Shown piece by piece: positions 16,523 through 25,193 of a stretch of 58,133 bases of DNA. A program made the translations under genes and the position numbers. The DNA comes from Mycobacterium lehmannii. GTDB taxonomy: Bacteria > Actinomycetota > Actinomycetes > Mycobacteriales > Mycobacteriaceae. The DNA lies in assembly GCF_002245535.1 (NCBI RefSeq), contig NZ_NKCN01000029.1, forward strand, positions 1 to 58,133. Reading direction: 5' to 3'. Under the pieces are notes generated by a model. It searched no databases. It was not told where the DNA came from and saw nothing but the letters and a program-made list of their open reading frames with translations. Position 1 is the stretch's first letter. Each line of letters begins with the position of its first letter.

Positions 16523-16969
16523 TCACTCGGACTCTGAGTCGGTCAGCACCTCGACCCGATCCCCGAGCCGGATCGTCCCCGAGGTCAGGAGGCGACAGGC
16601 CGAGCCGCCGCGCCTGCGCAGCGCTGCGGCGGCGCCGGCACCGATCCAGTCGTCGAGCAGGCGGCACGGGGCCGACACCCGCACGACCTCCACCAGCACA
16701 TCGCCGATGAGCAGCCGCGTGCCCGGTCTGGTCGGGATCTCACCGGCGTCCACCGTCACGTTGCGTCGGGTCTGGGCCTGGTCGAACGCGTAACCCAGAT
16801 CGACCGCCGCACGATCCAGCAGCTCCTGTGACTGGACGGTGACGTGACGATGCCGGGTGCCGTGGTAGCGGTCGCCGACCAGGCCGGTTCCCGCCTCGGC
16901 GACCACCTCACCGACGGAGCGCATCGGCAGCCGGCGACCCGGGGCGATGTTGAGCGCGGTGACGTGCAC
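16523..16969 (-). CDS. MOSC-domain protein
   Basis: A 148-residue stand-alone MOSC domain (molybdenum-cofactor sulfurase C-terminal fold). It has GLVGDRYHGTRHRHVTVQSQE, RRNVTVDAGEI, GDVLVEVVRVSAPC with the conserved Cys, and RGGSACRLLTSG. Family members bind Mo cofactor or move sulfur or thiols; the specific reaction is unknown. The open frame runs past 16969, but the fold begins at GTG 16969 (VHVTALNIAPGRR), directly before the divergent flavoprotein gene. It is convergent with ripD with only 17 bp between the stops. Confidence 0.82.
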   Translation of the reverse strand: MHVTALNIAPGRRLPMRSVGEVVAEAGTGLVGDRYHGTRHRHVTVQSQELLDRAAVDLGYAFDQAQTRRNVTVDAGEIPTRPGTRLLIGDVLVEVVRVSAPCRLLDDWIGAGAAAALRRRGGSACRLLTSGTIRLGDRVEVLTDSESE

Positions 16970-17015
16970 GGCCGAAGTGTATGTGCGCCGCGACGATCGC
17001 TGATAAAGAGGACTG

Positions 17016-18200
17016 ATGACGTCGACATTGGAAGCCGCCGAGGGAATCGCCGGACGGGTGCGCACGCTGCGCGAGATCGTGCAGAAAGAGGCCGGCGAGT
17101 CGGAGCGGTTGCGCACGCTGAGCCCGACCGTGGTCGAGGCGATGTGGGACACCGGGCTGATGACGGCGTTCAACCCCGCTCCCGCCGGCGGCAGCGAACC
17201 ATCGTTCGCCGAGATGATCGAGACCTGGATTGAGATGGCTTGGCAGGACGGGTCTTTCGGCTGGATCGGCATCGCCAACCTGCCGTCGTCGTTCGCTGCC
17301 GCCGCGTACTTGCCGGACGCGGGATTCGCCGAGGTGTTCACGACCCACGACAATCAGGTCACGATGGGCGGGCAGTTCTTCCCGAACGGTCAAGGCACCG
17401 CCGTGCCCGGTGGTTACCGGCTGACCGGGTCGTGGAGCTTCGGTTCAGGGATCGGGCATGCGCAGTATGTCGCCGCGGGGTTCCTGCCGATGGACGGGAC
17501 CGAAATGCGCTGGGTCAGCGAAGGTGTGCCGGACATGCAGATCGCCATCCTGCCGCGTGAGCAGGTCAGCTTCAACGACGGTTGGCATGTGCAAGGGCTC
17601 AAGGGGACGGGTTCCTACGACTACAGCGTCGAGGACGTGTTCGTTCCCGCCGAGCGCACGTTCGCATTGTTCACCCGAGAGCCGTTGCGCGGATCGTCGC
17701 CCGCGACGCGGATGGGGATGATGCCCGTCACCGCCGCCGGGCATGCGTCGTGGGCGCTGGGCGTCGCCAAGAGCATGCTCGACGACGTCGAAGAGCTGGC
17801 CGCCACGAAGTTCCGGATGAGCGACATGGCGTCGCTGGCGAGCCGGCCGACCTTCCAGAAAGGGCTGGCCCATCACGTCGCGGCGTGGCGGGCGGCGCGG
17901 CTGCTGGTGCTCGATGCGTTCGCAACGGCAGAAGCCAGTGTGGCGGCCGGTGAGGACCTCACGCCGACCCTGCGCGCGGACATGAGGGTGGCCGCGGTGT
18001 ACGCCACCGACGTGGCTCGTCAGTGCGCGGAGTGGGCACATCTGGCCGCGGGCACCAGTGCGATCCGCGAGGGCAGCCGCCTGGAACGTGCCTTCCGCGA
18101 CATGTACACCGGCACCCAGCACGCGTTCATCAGCGAGAAGGTGGCGATCGACGCGGCTCAGGTGTGGCTCGGCATCATCGATGACCAGTTCGGGCTCTGA
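17016..18200 (+). CDS. Acyl-CoA-dehydrogenase-fold flavin monooxygenase or dehydrogenase
   Basis: A 394-residue protein with the three-part acyl-CoA dehydrogenase fold. The N-terminal helical part has the DTGLM segment, the middle beta part has GGYRLTGSWSFGSGIGHAQYVAAG, and the C-terminal four-helix part ends in QHAFISEKVAID. The SGIGHA pattern and the lack of the acyl-CoA catalytic Glu context resemble two-component flavin-dependent hydroxylases (HsaA/DszC type) rather than a true fatty-acyl-CoA dehydrogenase. A reductase partner is not encoded next to it. The ATG lies 46 bp from the divergent MOSC start. Confidence 0.8.
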   Translation: MTSTLEAAEGIAGRVRTLREIVQKEAGESERLRTLSPTVVEAMWDTGLMTAFNPAPAGGSEPSFAEMIETWIEMAWQDGSFGWIGIANLPSSFAAAAYLPDAGFAEVFTTHDNQVTMGGQFFPNGQGTAVPGGYRLTGSWSFGSGIGHAQYVAAGFLPMDGTEMRWVSEGVPDMQIAILPREQVSFNDGWHVQGLKGTGSYDYSVEDVFVPAERTFALFTREPLRGSSPATRMGMMPVTAAGHASWALGVAKSMLDDVEELAATKFRMSDMASLASRPTFQKGLAHHVAAWRAARLLVLDAFATAEASVAAGEDLTPTLRADMRVAAVYATDVARQCAEWAHLAAGTSAIREGSRLERAFRDMYTGTQHAFISEKVAIDAAQVWLGIIDDQFGL

Positions 18201-18242
18201 TCACCCTGTGCGGGCGATGAATTCGGCGATCACCCATCTCGG

Positions 18243-19799
18243 TCACCGAACAACCGATTCAAGGACGCCGTCGACGATCATGATGGCCAGCGTCTTGCGA
18301 TCGAACTTCCCGCTGGGCAGGATCGGGATCTGGTCGCTGGAGGCCAGCACCCAGCGGGTCGGCACCTTGTATGTCGACAAGTGCGCGCGGGCGTGGGCGG
18401 CCAACGCGTCGATGTCGACACCTGCAGCGGTGGGGACGACGACTGCGCACACCTGCTCCCCGCGCTGCGGGTCGTCGATTCCGAGCACGAGACACTGTGC
18501 CACGGCAGGGGATTCCTCGATGACCGCCTGGACCTCGAGCGGTGAGACGTTGGCCCCGGCGGCCTTGATCATGTCGGTGGTCCGGCCCACGTAGAAGAGC
18601 CGCGGATCGCCCGGTCTTCGGTAGACGCGATCGCCCGTGTGGTACCAACCGTTTTCGTCGAAGGTCTCCGACCGTTCGCGTTTGTTGTAGCCGGCCATCA
18701 CGCCGATGCCGCGGATCAGCAGTTCGCCGACCTGTCCGTCGGGAACCAGTGCGCCGTCGTCGTCGACGATGCACATGTCGGTGTATGCGAACCCGCCCGC
18801 GGTCTCGGACATGGTGCGGTGGACCGGATATCCGTCGGGTACGTCGACCATCGCGATGTCGAGCGGTCCGTCGCGCAACATCGGCGCGCAGGCCAGATCG
18901 CGGCCGGGAAAGCTCGGATGTTCACGGAGCCGCTGGGTGAACGCGGGCCATCCGACGACTCCAGCTGCCCGTTCGCGTTCGATCAGATCGAGCGCACCCT
19001 CGGCGTCCAGTTTCGGCATGGCGAGCACCGTGACGGGTTCGTGCAGCGCACCGGTCGCCGCGAGCAACCCGCCGACCCAGAAGAACGGCATCGCACACAG
19101 AATCCGCACTGCGCCTTCGCTTTTGGACACCGCGCGGATCGCATCCGGCCATGTCGACGTCTGTCGCACGAGGGTGCCGTGCGTGTGCATGACGCCCTTG
19201 GGGTCCGCTGTCGAGCCCGACGTGTGGATGACAACGGCCAGATCGGCGGGGCTCACCTCGGCCTCCGCGGCGGCCAGTAGCTCGCCAGGTAGGCCGTCGG
19301 CGTCGCCGCCCCACCGTGTGGCCCAAGGGGGAACCGGGCCGTCGACGAACACGATTCGACGCAGGTACGGGGCGCCCGTCATGGCCAACCCTCCGCCCCG
19401 CTGGGTCGTCAACTCCGGCCAGGCCGCTTCGAACCGGTCGGCGACATCGATGCTCAGCACGCGGCTGGGAGCGACGATCAGCGCGACGTCGGCCAGCCGA
19501 GCGACTTTGGCGATCTCGACCGGGGCGTATAGCGTGCTCAGCGGCACGACCAGCGCGCCGATGCGGGAGGCCGCCAACCACCAGAGCACCCAGTCCACTC
19601 CGTTGGGGAAGAACAGGCCGACGCGGGTTCCTTTGCCGACGCCTTGCCCTAGGAGCCACCGCGCGATGAGCGCCGAGCGCTCGTGCGCCTCGCGGTAGGT
19701 GAGTCGGTCCGTCGGGGTGACCAGATAGGTGTGGTCTCCAAAGTCGTGGCAAGCATGCGCCAAGAGCGCGGGAATGGTCGGTCGCGGCTGCTGCGTCAC
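18243..19799 (-). CDS. AMP-forming acyl-CoA synthetase (fatty-acid or aryl-acid ligase)
   Basis: A 518-residue adenylating enzyme. The ATP-binding loop is HTSGSTADPKGVMHTHG; the downstream motifs are YHTGDRVYR, GRTTDMIKAAGANVSPLEV and the C-terminal catalytic lysine region PSGKFDRKTL. It activates a carboxylic acid as acyl-AMP and transfers it to CoA. Substrate specificity cannot be read. The start GTG 19799 (VTQQPRPTIPALL) was chosen because an 8-residue extension upstream has no support. It is convergent with the flavoprotein gene, and a long hairpin separates it from antigen 85. Confidence 0.9.
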   Translation of the reverse strand: MTQQPRPTIPALLAHACHDFGDHTYLVTPTDRLTYREAHERSALIARWLLGQGVGKGTRVGLFFPNGVDWVLWWLAASRIGALVVPLSTLYAPVEIAKVARLADVALIVAPSRVLSIDVADRFEAAWPELTTQRGGGLAMTGAPYLRRIVFVDGPVPPWATRWGGDADGLPGELLAAAEAEVSPADLAVVIHTSGSTADPKGVMHTHGTLVRQTSTWPDAIRAVSKSEGAVRILCAMPFFWVGGLLAATGALHEPVTVLAMPKLDAEGALDLIERERAAGVVGWPAFTQRLREHPSFPGRDLACAPMLRDGPLDIAMVDVPDGYPVHRTMSETAGGFAYTDMCIVDDDGALVPDGQVGELLIRGIGVMAGYNKRERSETFDENGWYHTGDRVYRRPGDPRLFYVGRTTDMIKAAGANVSPLEVQAVIEESPAVAQCLVLGIDDPQRGEQVCAVVVPTAAGVDIDALAAHARAHLSTYKVPTRWVLASSDQIPILPSGKFDRKTLAIMIVDGVLESVVR

Positions 19800-19820
19800 C
19801 CCGTGATTGTCTCCAACGCG

Positions 19821-19853
19821 CACTGGGCGACCGCACGAGGCGGTCGCCCAGTG
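19821..19853. terminator. Strong hairpin terminator downstream of antigen 85
   Basis: CACTGGGCGACCGC (19821-19834) pairs perfectly with GCGGTCGCCCAGTG (19840-19853) across the loop ACGAG. It begins 12 bp after the antigen 85 stop codon (19866, minus strand) and just before the synthetase start. There is no T-tract, so it fits the mycobacterial intrinsic-hairpin type. Confidence 0.7.
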
Positions 19854-19865
19854 GCGTCAGCGAGC

Positions 19866-20825
19866 TCAGGCGCCCAGCGTGGCCTGGATGTCGCCCTTCA
19901 TCGCGGCCAGCTGCGAACCCCAGTAGCCCCATCCGTGGGTGCCGTTGGCGGGGAAGTTGAACGTGCCGTTGCCTCCACCGGCTGCCTCGTAGGCCTGCTG
20001 GAAGCTCTTGTTGCTGTCCAGCGTGATGGTTTCGAGGAACTGGCCGGCGATGTCGCCGCCGCCACCGAGTTCGGAAGGGACGCCATTGCCGCAGTAAACC
20101 CAGATGCGGGTGCCGTTGGCCACCAACTTGCCGACGTTGACCGTCGGGTCGTTGCGCTTCCAGGCCGAGCTTCCCGGCGGGCCCCACATCGCCGTGGCGC
20201 TGAATCCGCCCGCATCGCGCATCGCGACGCCGACCAGCAGCGGCCAGATGCCCTCGGAGAGGTTGAGGAAGCCCGACAACGATGCCGCGTAGCGGAACTG
20301 GCCGGGGTGGTAGGCCGCCAGGATCAGCGCCGCGCTGCCCGACATGGACAGGCCGACCACCGCGTTGCCGCTGCGCGAGACGCCCTTGTTGGCGGACAGA
20401 TACGCCGGAAGTTCAGACGTCAGGAAGGTCTCCCACTGGTAGGAGTAGCGCCCGCCGTTGCCGACCGCGGGTCCTTGCCAGTTGGTGTAGAAGCTCGACA
20501 TGCCACCGACCGGCATCACGACCGACAAACCGGATTCGAAGTAGTTCTCGAACGCGGCGGTTTCGATGTCCCAGCCGCTGTTGTCATCGCGCGCCCGCAA
20601 ACCGTCGAGCAGATAGACCGCGTGCGGGCCACCGCCCTGGAACTTGACCGGGATGTCGCGGCCCATGGCGGCCGACGGGACCATCAGGGTCTCGACGGGA
20701 AGGCCCGGTCGTGAGTATGCCGCTGCGGTGGACGTGCCACCCACCGCCGCGACCAGGCCCGGTATGAGCAGGGCCGCCAGCGCGCCGGCCATCATGCGGC
20801 GCGCCCAACTGTGTCGCAATGTCAT
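19866..20825 (-). CDS. fbpC: Antigen 85-family mycolyltransferase (most like Ag85C)
   Basis: A 319-residue secreted enzyme that transfers mycolate between trehalose monomycolates and onto arabinogalactan. The signal peptide (TLRHSWARRMMAGALAALL to TAAA) gives a mature start YSRPGLPVETLMVPS. The nucleophile is S160 in VVGLSMSGSAAL, which is S124 of the mature protein as in Ag85C. The substrate-side segment KFQGGGPHAVYLLDGLRA and the histidine block NGTHGWGYWG are present. ATG 20825 is preceded by AGGAAG at good spacing, which favours it over ATG 20867. The 85C assignment rests on GLSMSG and overall resemblance and is less certain than the family call. Confidence 0.93.
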   Translation of the reverse strand: MTLRHSWARRMMAGALAALLIPGLVAAVGGTSTAAAYSRPGLPVETLMVPSAAMGRDIPVKFQGGGPHAVYLLDGLRARDDNSGWDIETAAFENYFESGLSVVMPVGGMSSFYTNWQGPAVGNGGRYSYQWETFLTSELPAYLSANKGVSRSGNAVVGLSMSGSAALILAAYHPGQFRYAASLSGFLNLSEGIWPLLVGVAMRDAGGFSATAMWGPPGSSAWKRNDPTVNVGKLVANGTRIWVYCGNGVPSELGGGGDIAGQFLETITLDSNKSFQQAYEAAGGGNGTFNFPANGTHGWGYWGSQLAAMKGDIQATLGA

Positions 20826-21049
20826 CGCTGTGAACTTCCTGGTCGAGGGATACCGCCGAGCGGTCATCGCGGATGGGCGGACCGGAGCCGGGTCGGGGCT
20901 GCCGGTTCAGGCGCTGCTGCTTCACACCTGCCGCGATACGGGACACCCGCCGCGCGTAGCCGCTGCTGACGGTTATGTCGGCACCGGCAGCGGCCCCGTT
21001 ACCGAAGCGTGGGGTGCGTCACGGTTCCGCCGGCGGACCGCGGTGATGC

Positions 21050-21718
21050 CTATTTGCCGTTGGTCGACAGGCGCTTGCGGACGTAGGTCTTGAGTTCGGC
21101 AGACAACGCGTCGGCGGCGAGCAGCTGTGGAAGCAACGACGCGTCGGACATCCTTGCGCGGAACGCCAACTCGACGGTCACCTGGTGGTCGGGGCGGTAC
21201 TCGACGGAGATCTCGTCGCCTAAGCCCACCGTTCCGGGTGAGATAACGCGCAGGTACGCACCGGGTTTGGCGGCTGTGGTGAAGGTTTTCATCCAGCGGT
21301 CGATCTGCAGGAAGGCGGCGAAGGTGCGGCACGGTGTGCGCGGCGCCGAAACCTCGAGCAGGAGACCGTCGGTGCCGACGCGCCAACGTTCACCGATGCG
21401 CGCCTGTGTCACGTCGACGTTCGTGGTGGTGAGGTTCTCGCCGAACATGCCGTTGGTCAACCGGCGGTCCAGTCGACTTTCCCAGTCGTCGAGGTCTTCT
21501 CGCGCGTATGCGTAGACGGCTCGATCGTCGCCGCCGTGCAGCTTCTTATGGCCGATGGTGTCGCCGACGAGTCCGCTGCCCAGGCCGCCGCGCATCGGCC
21601 CCGGCGCGCGCACCGCGACCCGGTCCAGCACGGCGACCTTGTCGATACCCGTCGACCTCGACGGCGCATCGGGATTGACCCGCACTCGCGCAACGTTCAC
21701 CGACAGCACTTCTGCCAC
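21050..21718 (-). CDS. YiiM-like MOSC-domain protein
   Basis: A 222-residue protein of the longer MOSC class. It has the blocks GLVGDTIGHKKLHGGDDRAVYAYAREDLDDWE, FGENLTTTNVDV and the conserved cysteine in VSAPRTPCRTFAAFL, followed by the C-terminal three-helix region (ISVEYRPDHQVTVELAFRA). YiiM-type proteins use Mo cofactor in reductive detoxification of N-hydroxylated compounds. It differs from the short MOSC protein at 16523-16969 and is not a duplicate of it. Start at GTG 21718. Confidence 0.85.
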   Translation of the reverse strand: MAEVLSVNVARVRVNPDAPSRSTGIDKVAVLDRVAVRAPGPMRGGLGSGLVGDTIGHKKLHGGDDRAVYAYAREDLDDWESRLDRRLTNGMFGENLTTTNVDVTQARIGERWRVGTDGLLLEVSAPRTPCRTFAAFLQIDRWMKTFTTAAKPGAYLRVISPGTVGLGDEISVEYRPDHQVTVELAFRARMSDASLLPQLLAADALSAELKTYVRKRLSTNGK

Positions 21719-21776
21719 CCGGACAGGTTAGCGACGGAGCGAGCGAGCCGCCTGGCGGGATTTTGCACTCGACCCC

Positions 21777-21806
21777 TTAACAAGGCACTACTACCGAGCG
21801 TAGTAT
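21777..21806 (+). promoter_or_regulatory. Promoter with overlapping inverted repeat
   Basis: TTAACA (21777-21782) and TAGTAT (21801-21806) are 18 bp apart and look like a housekeeping promoter for the membrane protein at 21841. The inverted repeat TACTAC-CGAGC-GTAGTA (21789-21805) covers the spacer and the -10 box, so a bound repressor would block RNA polymerase. Confidence 0.5.
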
Positions 21807-21840
21807 TCACCGGGGTATCGACAACCAGAAGGGTGTCGCC

Positions 21841-22275
21841 GTGAAGTGGAGTTTCGCCCAGGTCGGCCTGCTGGTCATCGCCGCGTTCCACGTCATCCAG
21901 GCGGTGATCGGCTTCATTGTGGAGCCGAGCTTCGCGACAGGCCCGGGCGCACCGACTGCGCAGGTACTCGGGATGGACTACAACGGCTGGCACGCCGTCG
22001 CCGGTCTCGCCCTGTTCGGACCGGGACTGGTGTTCGCGTTTCGCAAGTCGTGGTCGGTCTTGTATCTGCTCGTGGCGGCGGTGGCGGGGGCGTTGCCGGG
22101 CATCTGGGCGTTCTTCTCGCACCAGGTGGCGTACGTGTTCACGTTCCCCAACAACATCACCGACGCGATCGTGCATCTGGTGACCTCGGCGGTGATGCTG
22201 GCGGTGGCCGGTATCCAGATCCGCATGGACGGCGGTGTGCAGAACTCGCTTGCTGATCTGCGCAGGGGGTCGTGA
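21841..22275 (+). CDS. Four-helix membrane protein, DUF4383-like
   Basis: A 144-residue protein with four predicted membrane helices: VGLLVIAAFHVIQAVIGFIV, WHAVAGLALFGPGLVFAF, VLYLLVAAVAGALPGIWAFF and IVHLVTSAVMLAVAGI. The N(G)WHxxxG-type loop and the overall pattern fit the DUF4383 family common in actinobacteria; its function is unknown. GTG 21841 follows AGAAGGG at ideal spacing. A promoter with an overlapping palindrome lies upstream. Confidence 0.75.
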   Translation: MKWSFAQVGLLVIAAFHVIQAVIGFIVEPSFATGPGAPTAQVLGMDYNGWHAVAGLALFGPGLVFAFRKSWSVLYLLVAAVAGALPGIWAFFSHQVAYVFTFPNNITDAIVHLVTSAVMLAVAGIQIRMDGGVQNSLADLRRGS

Positions 22276-22291
22276 TCCGGCACCGCCCCTG

Positions 22292-22432
22292 CTAGTCGGC
22301 TCCGTCCTTGTCGTCGGCCGAAGGGATTCCCTCGGGCGGCGGCGACGAATACGCGGGAGCCGTCGGCGGGACGCCTTGGTCCGCGCCCTCACCCTGGCTC
22401 GCGTCGTCGGAGGCTTGTTCGGGTGAGCTCAT
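22292..22432 (-). CDS. Small acidic disordered protein (46 aa)
   Basis: A short gene. ATG 22432 is preceded by AGGAGAG with a 5-nt gap, which is the main reason to call it. The peptide (MSSPEQASDDASQGEGADQG, then a Pro/Ser stretch and ADDKDGAD) is acidic, low in complexity and has no signal peptide or membrane helix. It is divergent from the secreted-protein gene at 22581 and convergent with the DUF4383 gene 16 bp away. The function is unknown. Confidence 0.6.
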   Translation of the reverse strand: MSSPEQASDDASQGEGADQGVPPTAPAYSSPPPEGIPSADDKDGAD

Positions 22433-22580
22433 CAGTTCTCTCCTAGTCGGCGATGGTCTCGCCGAGCGATACCCGAACCCCTTGTCACGGAAACCGCGGA
22501 GTTGGGATCGGTAGCCGACCGGATCTCGTGTACTTGCCTCGACGACGGCCATCGAGCGCCGAACCGAGCAAGGGCGAAAC

Positions 22581-22988
22581 ATGACCACACCTCACACATC
22601 GAAGCGAATCCTCGGCGCGGCATTGATGTCATTCGCGATCACGAGCGCCGGCTTCGGGTCGCTGGCGGGCACGGCCCAAGCGCTGCCCGGTGGGCCGACG
22701 CCGCAGCAAGCCTGGCCCGGATGTCCGGACGAGAATCCGTCAGGGCCCTGCCGGTGGTGCCCGGGTGATCCGCCGGTGCAGACCGGGAATCTGCGGGTGA
22801 ATCCGGTGGTATGGGACAACAACGTGTGCCACACGTATTGGTACGTCTACCACGGGCAGGGCAACGTGGCGCAGAACATCTTCGAAGGCGAGGCGCCACC
22901 ACCGCCGCCACCGCCACCGCCCGGCTTCACCCCACCCCTTCCGCCGGGCTGGTGCTGGTCACTGTTCATCCCCGGGCCGTGCCCGTAA
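22581..22988 (+). CDS. Secreted Pro/Cys-rich protein
   Basis: The protein has 135 residues. A signal peptide (cleavage near GTAQA) leads to a mature part with cysteine pairs (GCPDE, GPCRWCPG, NVCHTYW), a run of nine prolines and a Trp/Cys-rich end (PPGWCWSLFIPGPCP). The start ATG follows AAGGGCG. It is probably a disulfide-bonded cell-wall or extracellular protein of the kind common in mycobacteria; I recognise no named family. Confidence 0.72.
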   Translation: MTTPHTSKRILGAALMSFAITSAGFGSLAGTAQALPGGPTPQQAWPGCPDENPSGPCRWCPGDPPVQTGNLRVNPVVWDNNVCHTYWYVYHGQGNVAQNIFEGEAPPPPPPPPPGFTPPLPPGWCWSLFIPGPCP

Positions 22989-23018
22989 AGCAGGATTAGT
23001 CGGAGCTAGTATCGGCCG

Positions 23019-23318
23019 ATGGGTGAGCCCCAGCTGACCGATGACGGCCACTTCCTCGTCATCAACGGTCGCCGGTGGCGCGCCACCGATCCGGCCATAC
23101 CCGAGAATCGGCGCGCGGAGTTGACCCGGATACTCATGGCATGGCGCCGAGAAGTGCGCCGCACCAAGGGAACTGCAGACGAGAAGACCGCGCGGGCCGG
23201 TGTGCACGCGGTCAAGGTCGCATTGGGCGAGCGGGGCTCACCGCCGTGGTGGGAGCAGACCGACGAACAGCGACGCAGGCGATGGCAGGCGAACGTAGCA
23301 CCGCCGGAAGACGGCTGA
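23019..23318 (+). CDS. Conserved small basic protein
   Basis: A 99-residue soluble protein with the compact block GHFLVINGRRWRATDPAIPE, a central basic helix (RILMAWRREVRRTKG) and the end PPWWEQTDEQRRRRW. I recognise the pattern from small conserved actinobacterial proteins (sometimes mislabelled as biopolymer transporters), but no function is known. It starts 30 bp after the secreted-protein gene and may be read from the same transcript. Confidence 0.65.
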   Translation: MGEPQLTDDGHFLVINGRRWRATDPAIPENRRAELTRILMAWRREVRRTKGTADEKTARAGVHAVKVALGERGSPPWWEQTDEQRRRRWQANVAPPEDG

Positions 23319-23330
23319 CACGGTCGGCCG

Positions 23331-23645
23331 TCAGGTGCGTCGCACCCCGGCGACTGCCGAGCGCGTCAGGCGTCCGGCACGCGAGTGACCAGCCAGATGA
23401 TCACCACGCACCTGCACATCGAACTCGAGTTTGAGGCTCATCGGTTTGGTCACCGTCTGCCGCCATGTGACCCGTTGTCCGTCAACATCTTCGACGACGG
23501 TGATGTCGCTCAGCAACACGTTTTCGGATTTACTCTGCGCAGTGCCGGTGATCGCACCGTCTTGTTCGACGAAGCTGTAAACCACTTCCAAGGCTCCGAC
23601 CGGTGTCTTGATGCGCACATCCCAGTCGCCCACGACGCTCGTCAT
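23331..23645 (-). CDS. Conserved hypothetical beta-rich protein (104 aa)
   Basis: Alternating strands (GDWDVRIKTPVGALEVVYSF, AITGTAQSKSENVLLSDITV, VTWRQTVTKPMSLKLEFDVQV) suggest a small beta-barrel or lipocalin-like fold. The ATG overlaps the stop of the DJ-1-like gene (ATGA), so it is coupled as the third gene of an HD/DJ-1 operon. The C-terminal 20 residues are Arg-rich and may not be conserved. The function is unknown. Confidence 0.65.
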   Translation of the reverse strand: MTSVVGDWDVRIKTPVGALEVVYSFVEQDGAITGTAQSKSENVLLSDITVVEDVDGQRVTWRQTVTKPMSLKLEFDVQVRGDHLAGHSRAGRLTRSAVAGVRRT

Positions 23646-24310
23646 GCCGAGGCTTTCGGCGCGCGGCCGGTGTCGGTCCAGACGGTGCCCCGCCGCTCGT
23701 AGGCGAACAACTCCTCGACGGCCAATGCGATGCGCGGACCGTAGCTTCGGTCGAGCAGATGGAGCGCGAGGTCCAGCCCCGACGTGACGCCGCCTGCGGT
23801 GACCAGGTCACCGTCGTCGACGACCCTGGCCGACACCGGAAATACGCCTGTCGCGTCGAGCACGTCCACACCGAGATGGTGGGTGTTGGCGTGGCGGCCG
23901 TCGAGCAGGCCCGCCATCGCCAGCGCGAGCGACCCACCGCATACGGTCGCGACCGTGATGTCCGGATTTGCGAAGGCTTCACGCATCATCGGCACCGCGG
24001 CGGTATCGCCGAAGCGCGCGAGCAGGACAGGAATGGTCGCGACGCCCTCATCGGGGTCGCCGTCGACAGGGCCTGCCGCGCCGGGCACGATCACGAAACC
24101 CGGCTTGGCGGGGTCGAGTCGGGCGGTCGCTTCCAACGTCAGTCCCCGCGAACCGCTGACTACCGGCCGCGGCCCCTCGGCCGAGACGAACTCGACTTCC
24201 AGTTCGCCTCCGACGAAGTCGCTGCCCGCGACGAGCACTTCGTACGGGGCGACGGCGTCGAGCGGGTCGAAGCCGTCGAACAACACGATCTGTGCATGCA
24301 TCGGCGTCAT
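23642..24310 (-). CDS. DJ-1/PfpI-family protein
   Basis: A 222-residue protein with the glutaminase-like fold of ThiJ/DJ-1. The nucleophile cysteine is C124 in ATVCGGSLALAMAGLLDGRHANTHH, the elbow typical of isonitrile-hydratase-like and regulator-associated members. The N-terminal strand IVLFDGFDPLDAVAPYEVL is also typical. No DNA-binding domain follows. It is coupled by ATGA overlaps to the HD gene upstream and the small hypothetical downstream. With an HD hydrolase that looks like cyanamide hydratase, a shared role on nitrile-like or isocyanide-like compounds is possible, but this is inference. Confidence 0.82.
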   Translation of the reverse strand: MTPMHAQIVLFDGFDPLDAVAPYEVLVAGSDFVGGELEVEFVSAEGPRPVVSGSRGLTLEATARLDPAKPGFVIVPGAAGPVDGDPDEGVATIPVLLARFGDTAAVPMMREAFANPDITVATVCGGSLALAMAGLLDGRHANTHHLGVDVLDATGVFPVSARVVDDGDLVTAGGVTSGLDLALHLLDRSYGPRIALAVEELFAYERRGTVWTDTGRAPKASA

Positions 24311-25014
24311 GGGGCACTCGAGTCGCCGCGTAAAGGCTGGTCGCCCCACCCGGAAGCGCGCACGAAATCGAAGAACGAGAACGTCGACCCGTTGATCAGT
24401 TCGTGCAGGTGCGCGGGAAACGAGAACGGGGGAGCCTTCATCGGGTTGAGGCGCACATCGCGGGCCACGGCGTCGGCGATCGCGTACCCGAGGTCGTGAC
24501 GTGGCCACGCGGCGTGAACCCGGTCGGCGAAGCCGGGGGAGAGCAGGTGCTTGTCCATGCCGTTGATGTCGAGGGCGATTCCGTTGAAGACCACCGACTG
24601 GTCGGGCCCGAACCGGTTCGCCAACCCGGCGCTGGTGTGAAGTGCGATCGCCTGCCACACCGTCGTGATCCGATCGGCCGAAAGCCCTTGTCGGCGAAGG
24701 AAGTCCGCCGCCGCATCGGCCCCCTCGACCTCGAACCGCTGATCACCCCTGCCGGCATCCGTGACCCCCAGGTCGTGCAGGAGACAGGCGAGGAAGACAA
24801 GTTCGTCGTCGTAGTCGGTACCGCTGCGCATACCCTGGCCCGAGGCGATCTCGCGCGCGAACAGATAACTGCGGACACAGTGGTTGATGAGGAAATCCGG
24901 GGAGACGTCGATGACGTATCGCAGTGCTTCCGAGCAGATTTCGGTATCGGGTAGAGCCCAGCTGTCCACGTCGGCTTTCGCGTCGGCGAGCGTGGCCATG
25001 TCTTCGGTACGCAT
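24307..25014 (-). CDS. HD-domain hydrolase, cyanamide-hydratase-like
   Basis: A 235-residue protein. The HD metal site is visible as H45 (INHCVRSYLFA), H80-D81 (ACLLHDLGVTD) and downstream histidines (AIALHTS, RHDLGYA). The order of motifs and the FNFPxHxHEL-like end (PFSFPAHLHELI) fit the Ddi2/cyanamide hydratase subfamily. ATG 25014 was chosen over 25065 because conserved sequence begins there. It is the first gene of a three-gene overlapping operon (HD, DJ-1, hypothetical). Confidence 0.78.
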   Translation of the reverse strand: MRTEDMATLADAKADVDSWALPDTEICSEALRYVIDVSPDFLINHCVRSYLFAREIASGQGMRSGTDYDDELVFLACLLHDLGVTDAGRGDQRFEVEGADAAADFLRRQGLSADRITTVWQAIALHTSAGLANRFGPDQSVVFNGIALDINGMDKHLLSPGFADRVHAAWPRHDLGYAIADAVARDVRLNPMKAPPFSFPAHLHELINGSTFSFFDFVRASGWGDQPLRGDSSAP

Positions 25015-25193
25015 GCCTTGACAGTGCCCGGTTCCGGCATGCCCGACTAGTGGCAAAGTAGCCAAGATTCAACGGAATCTGGCCACTCTTGGCGTCGTGC
25101 GATGGGCGGTGGATGCCCGCAGAATGCGGCTGTGGCACAGACGAATACGTTCGGTTCGCTTGCCCAACACCATCGGCGGCTATCGTGAGTTGG

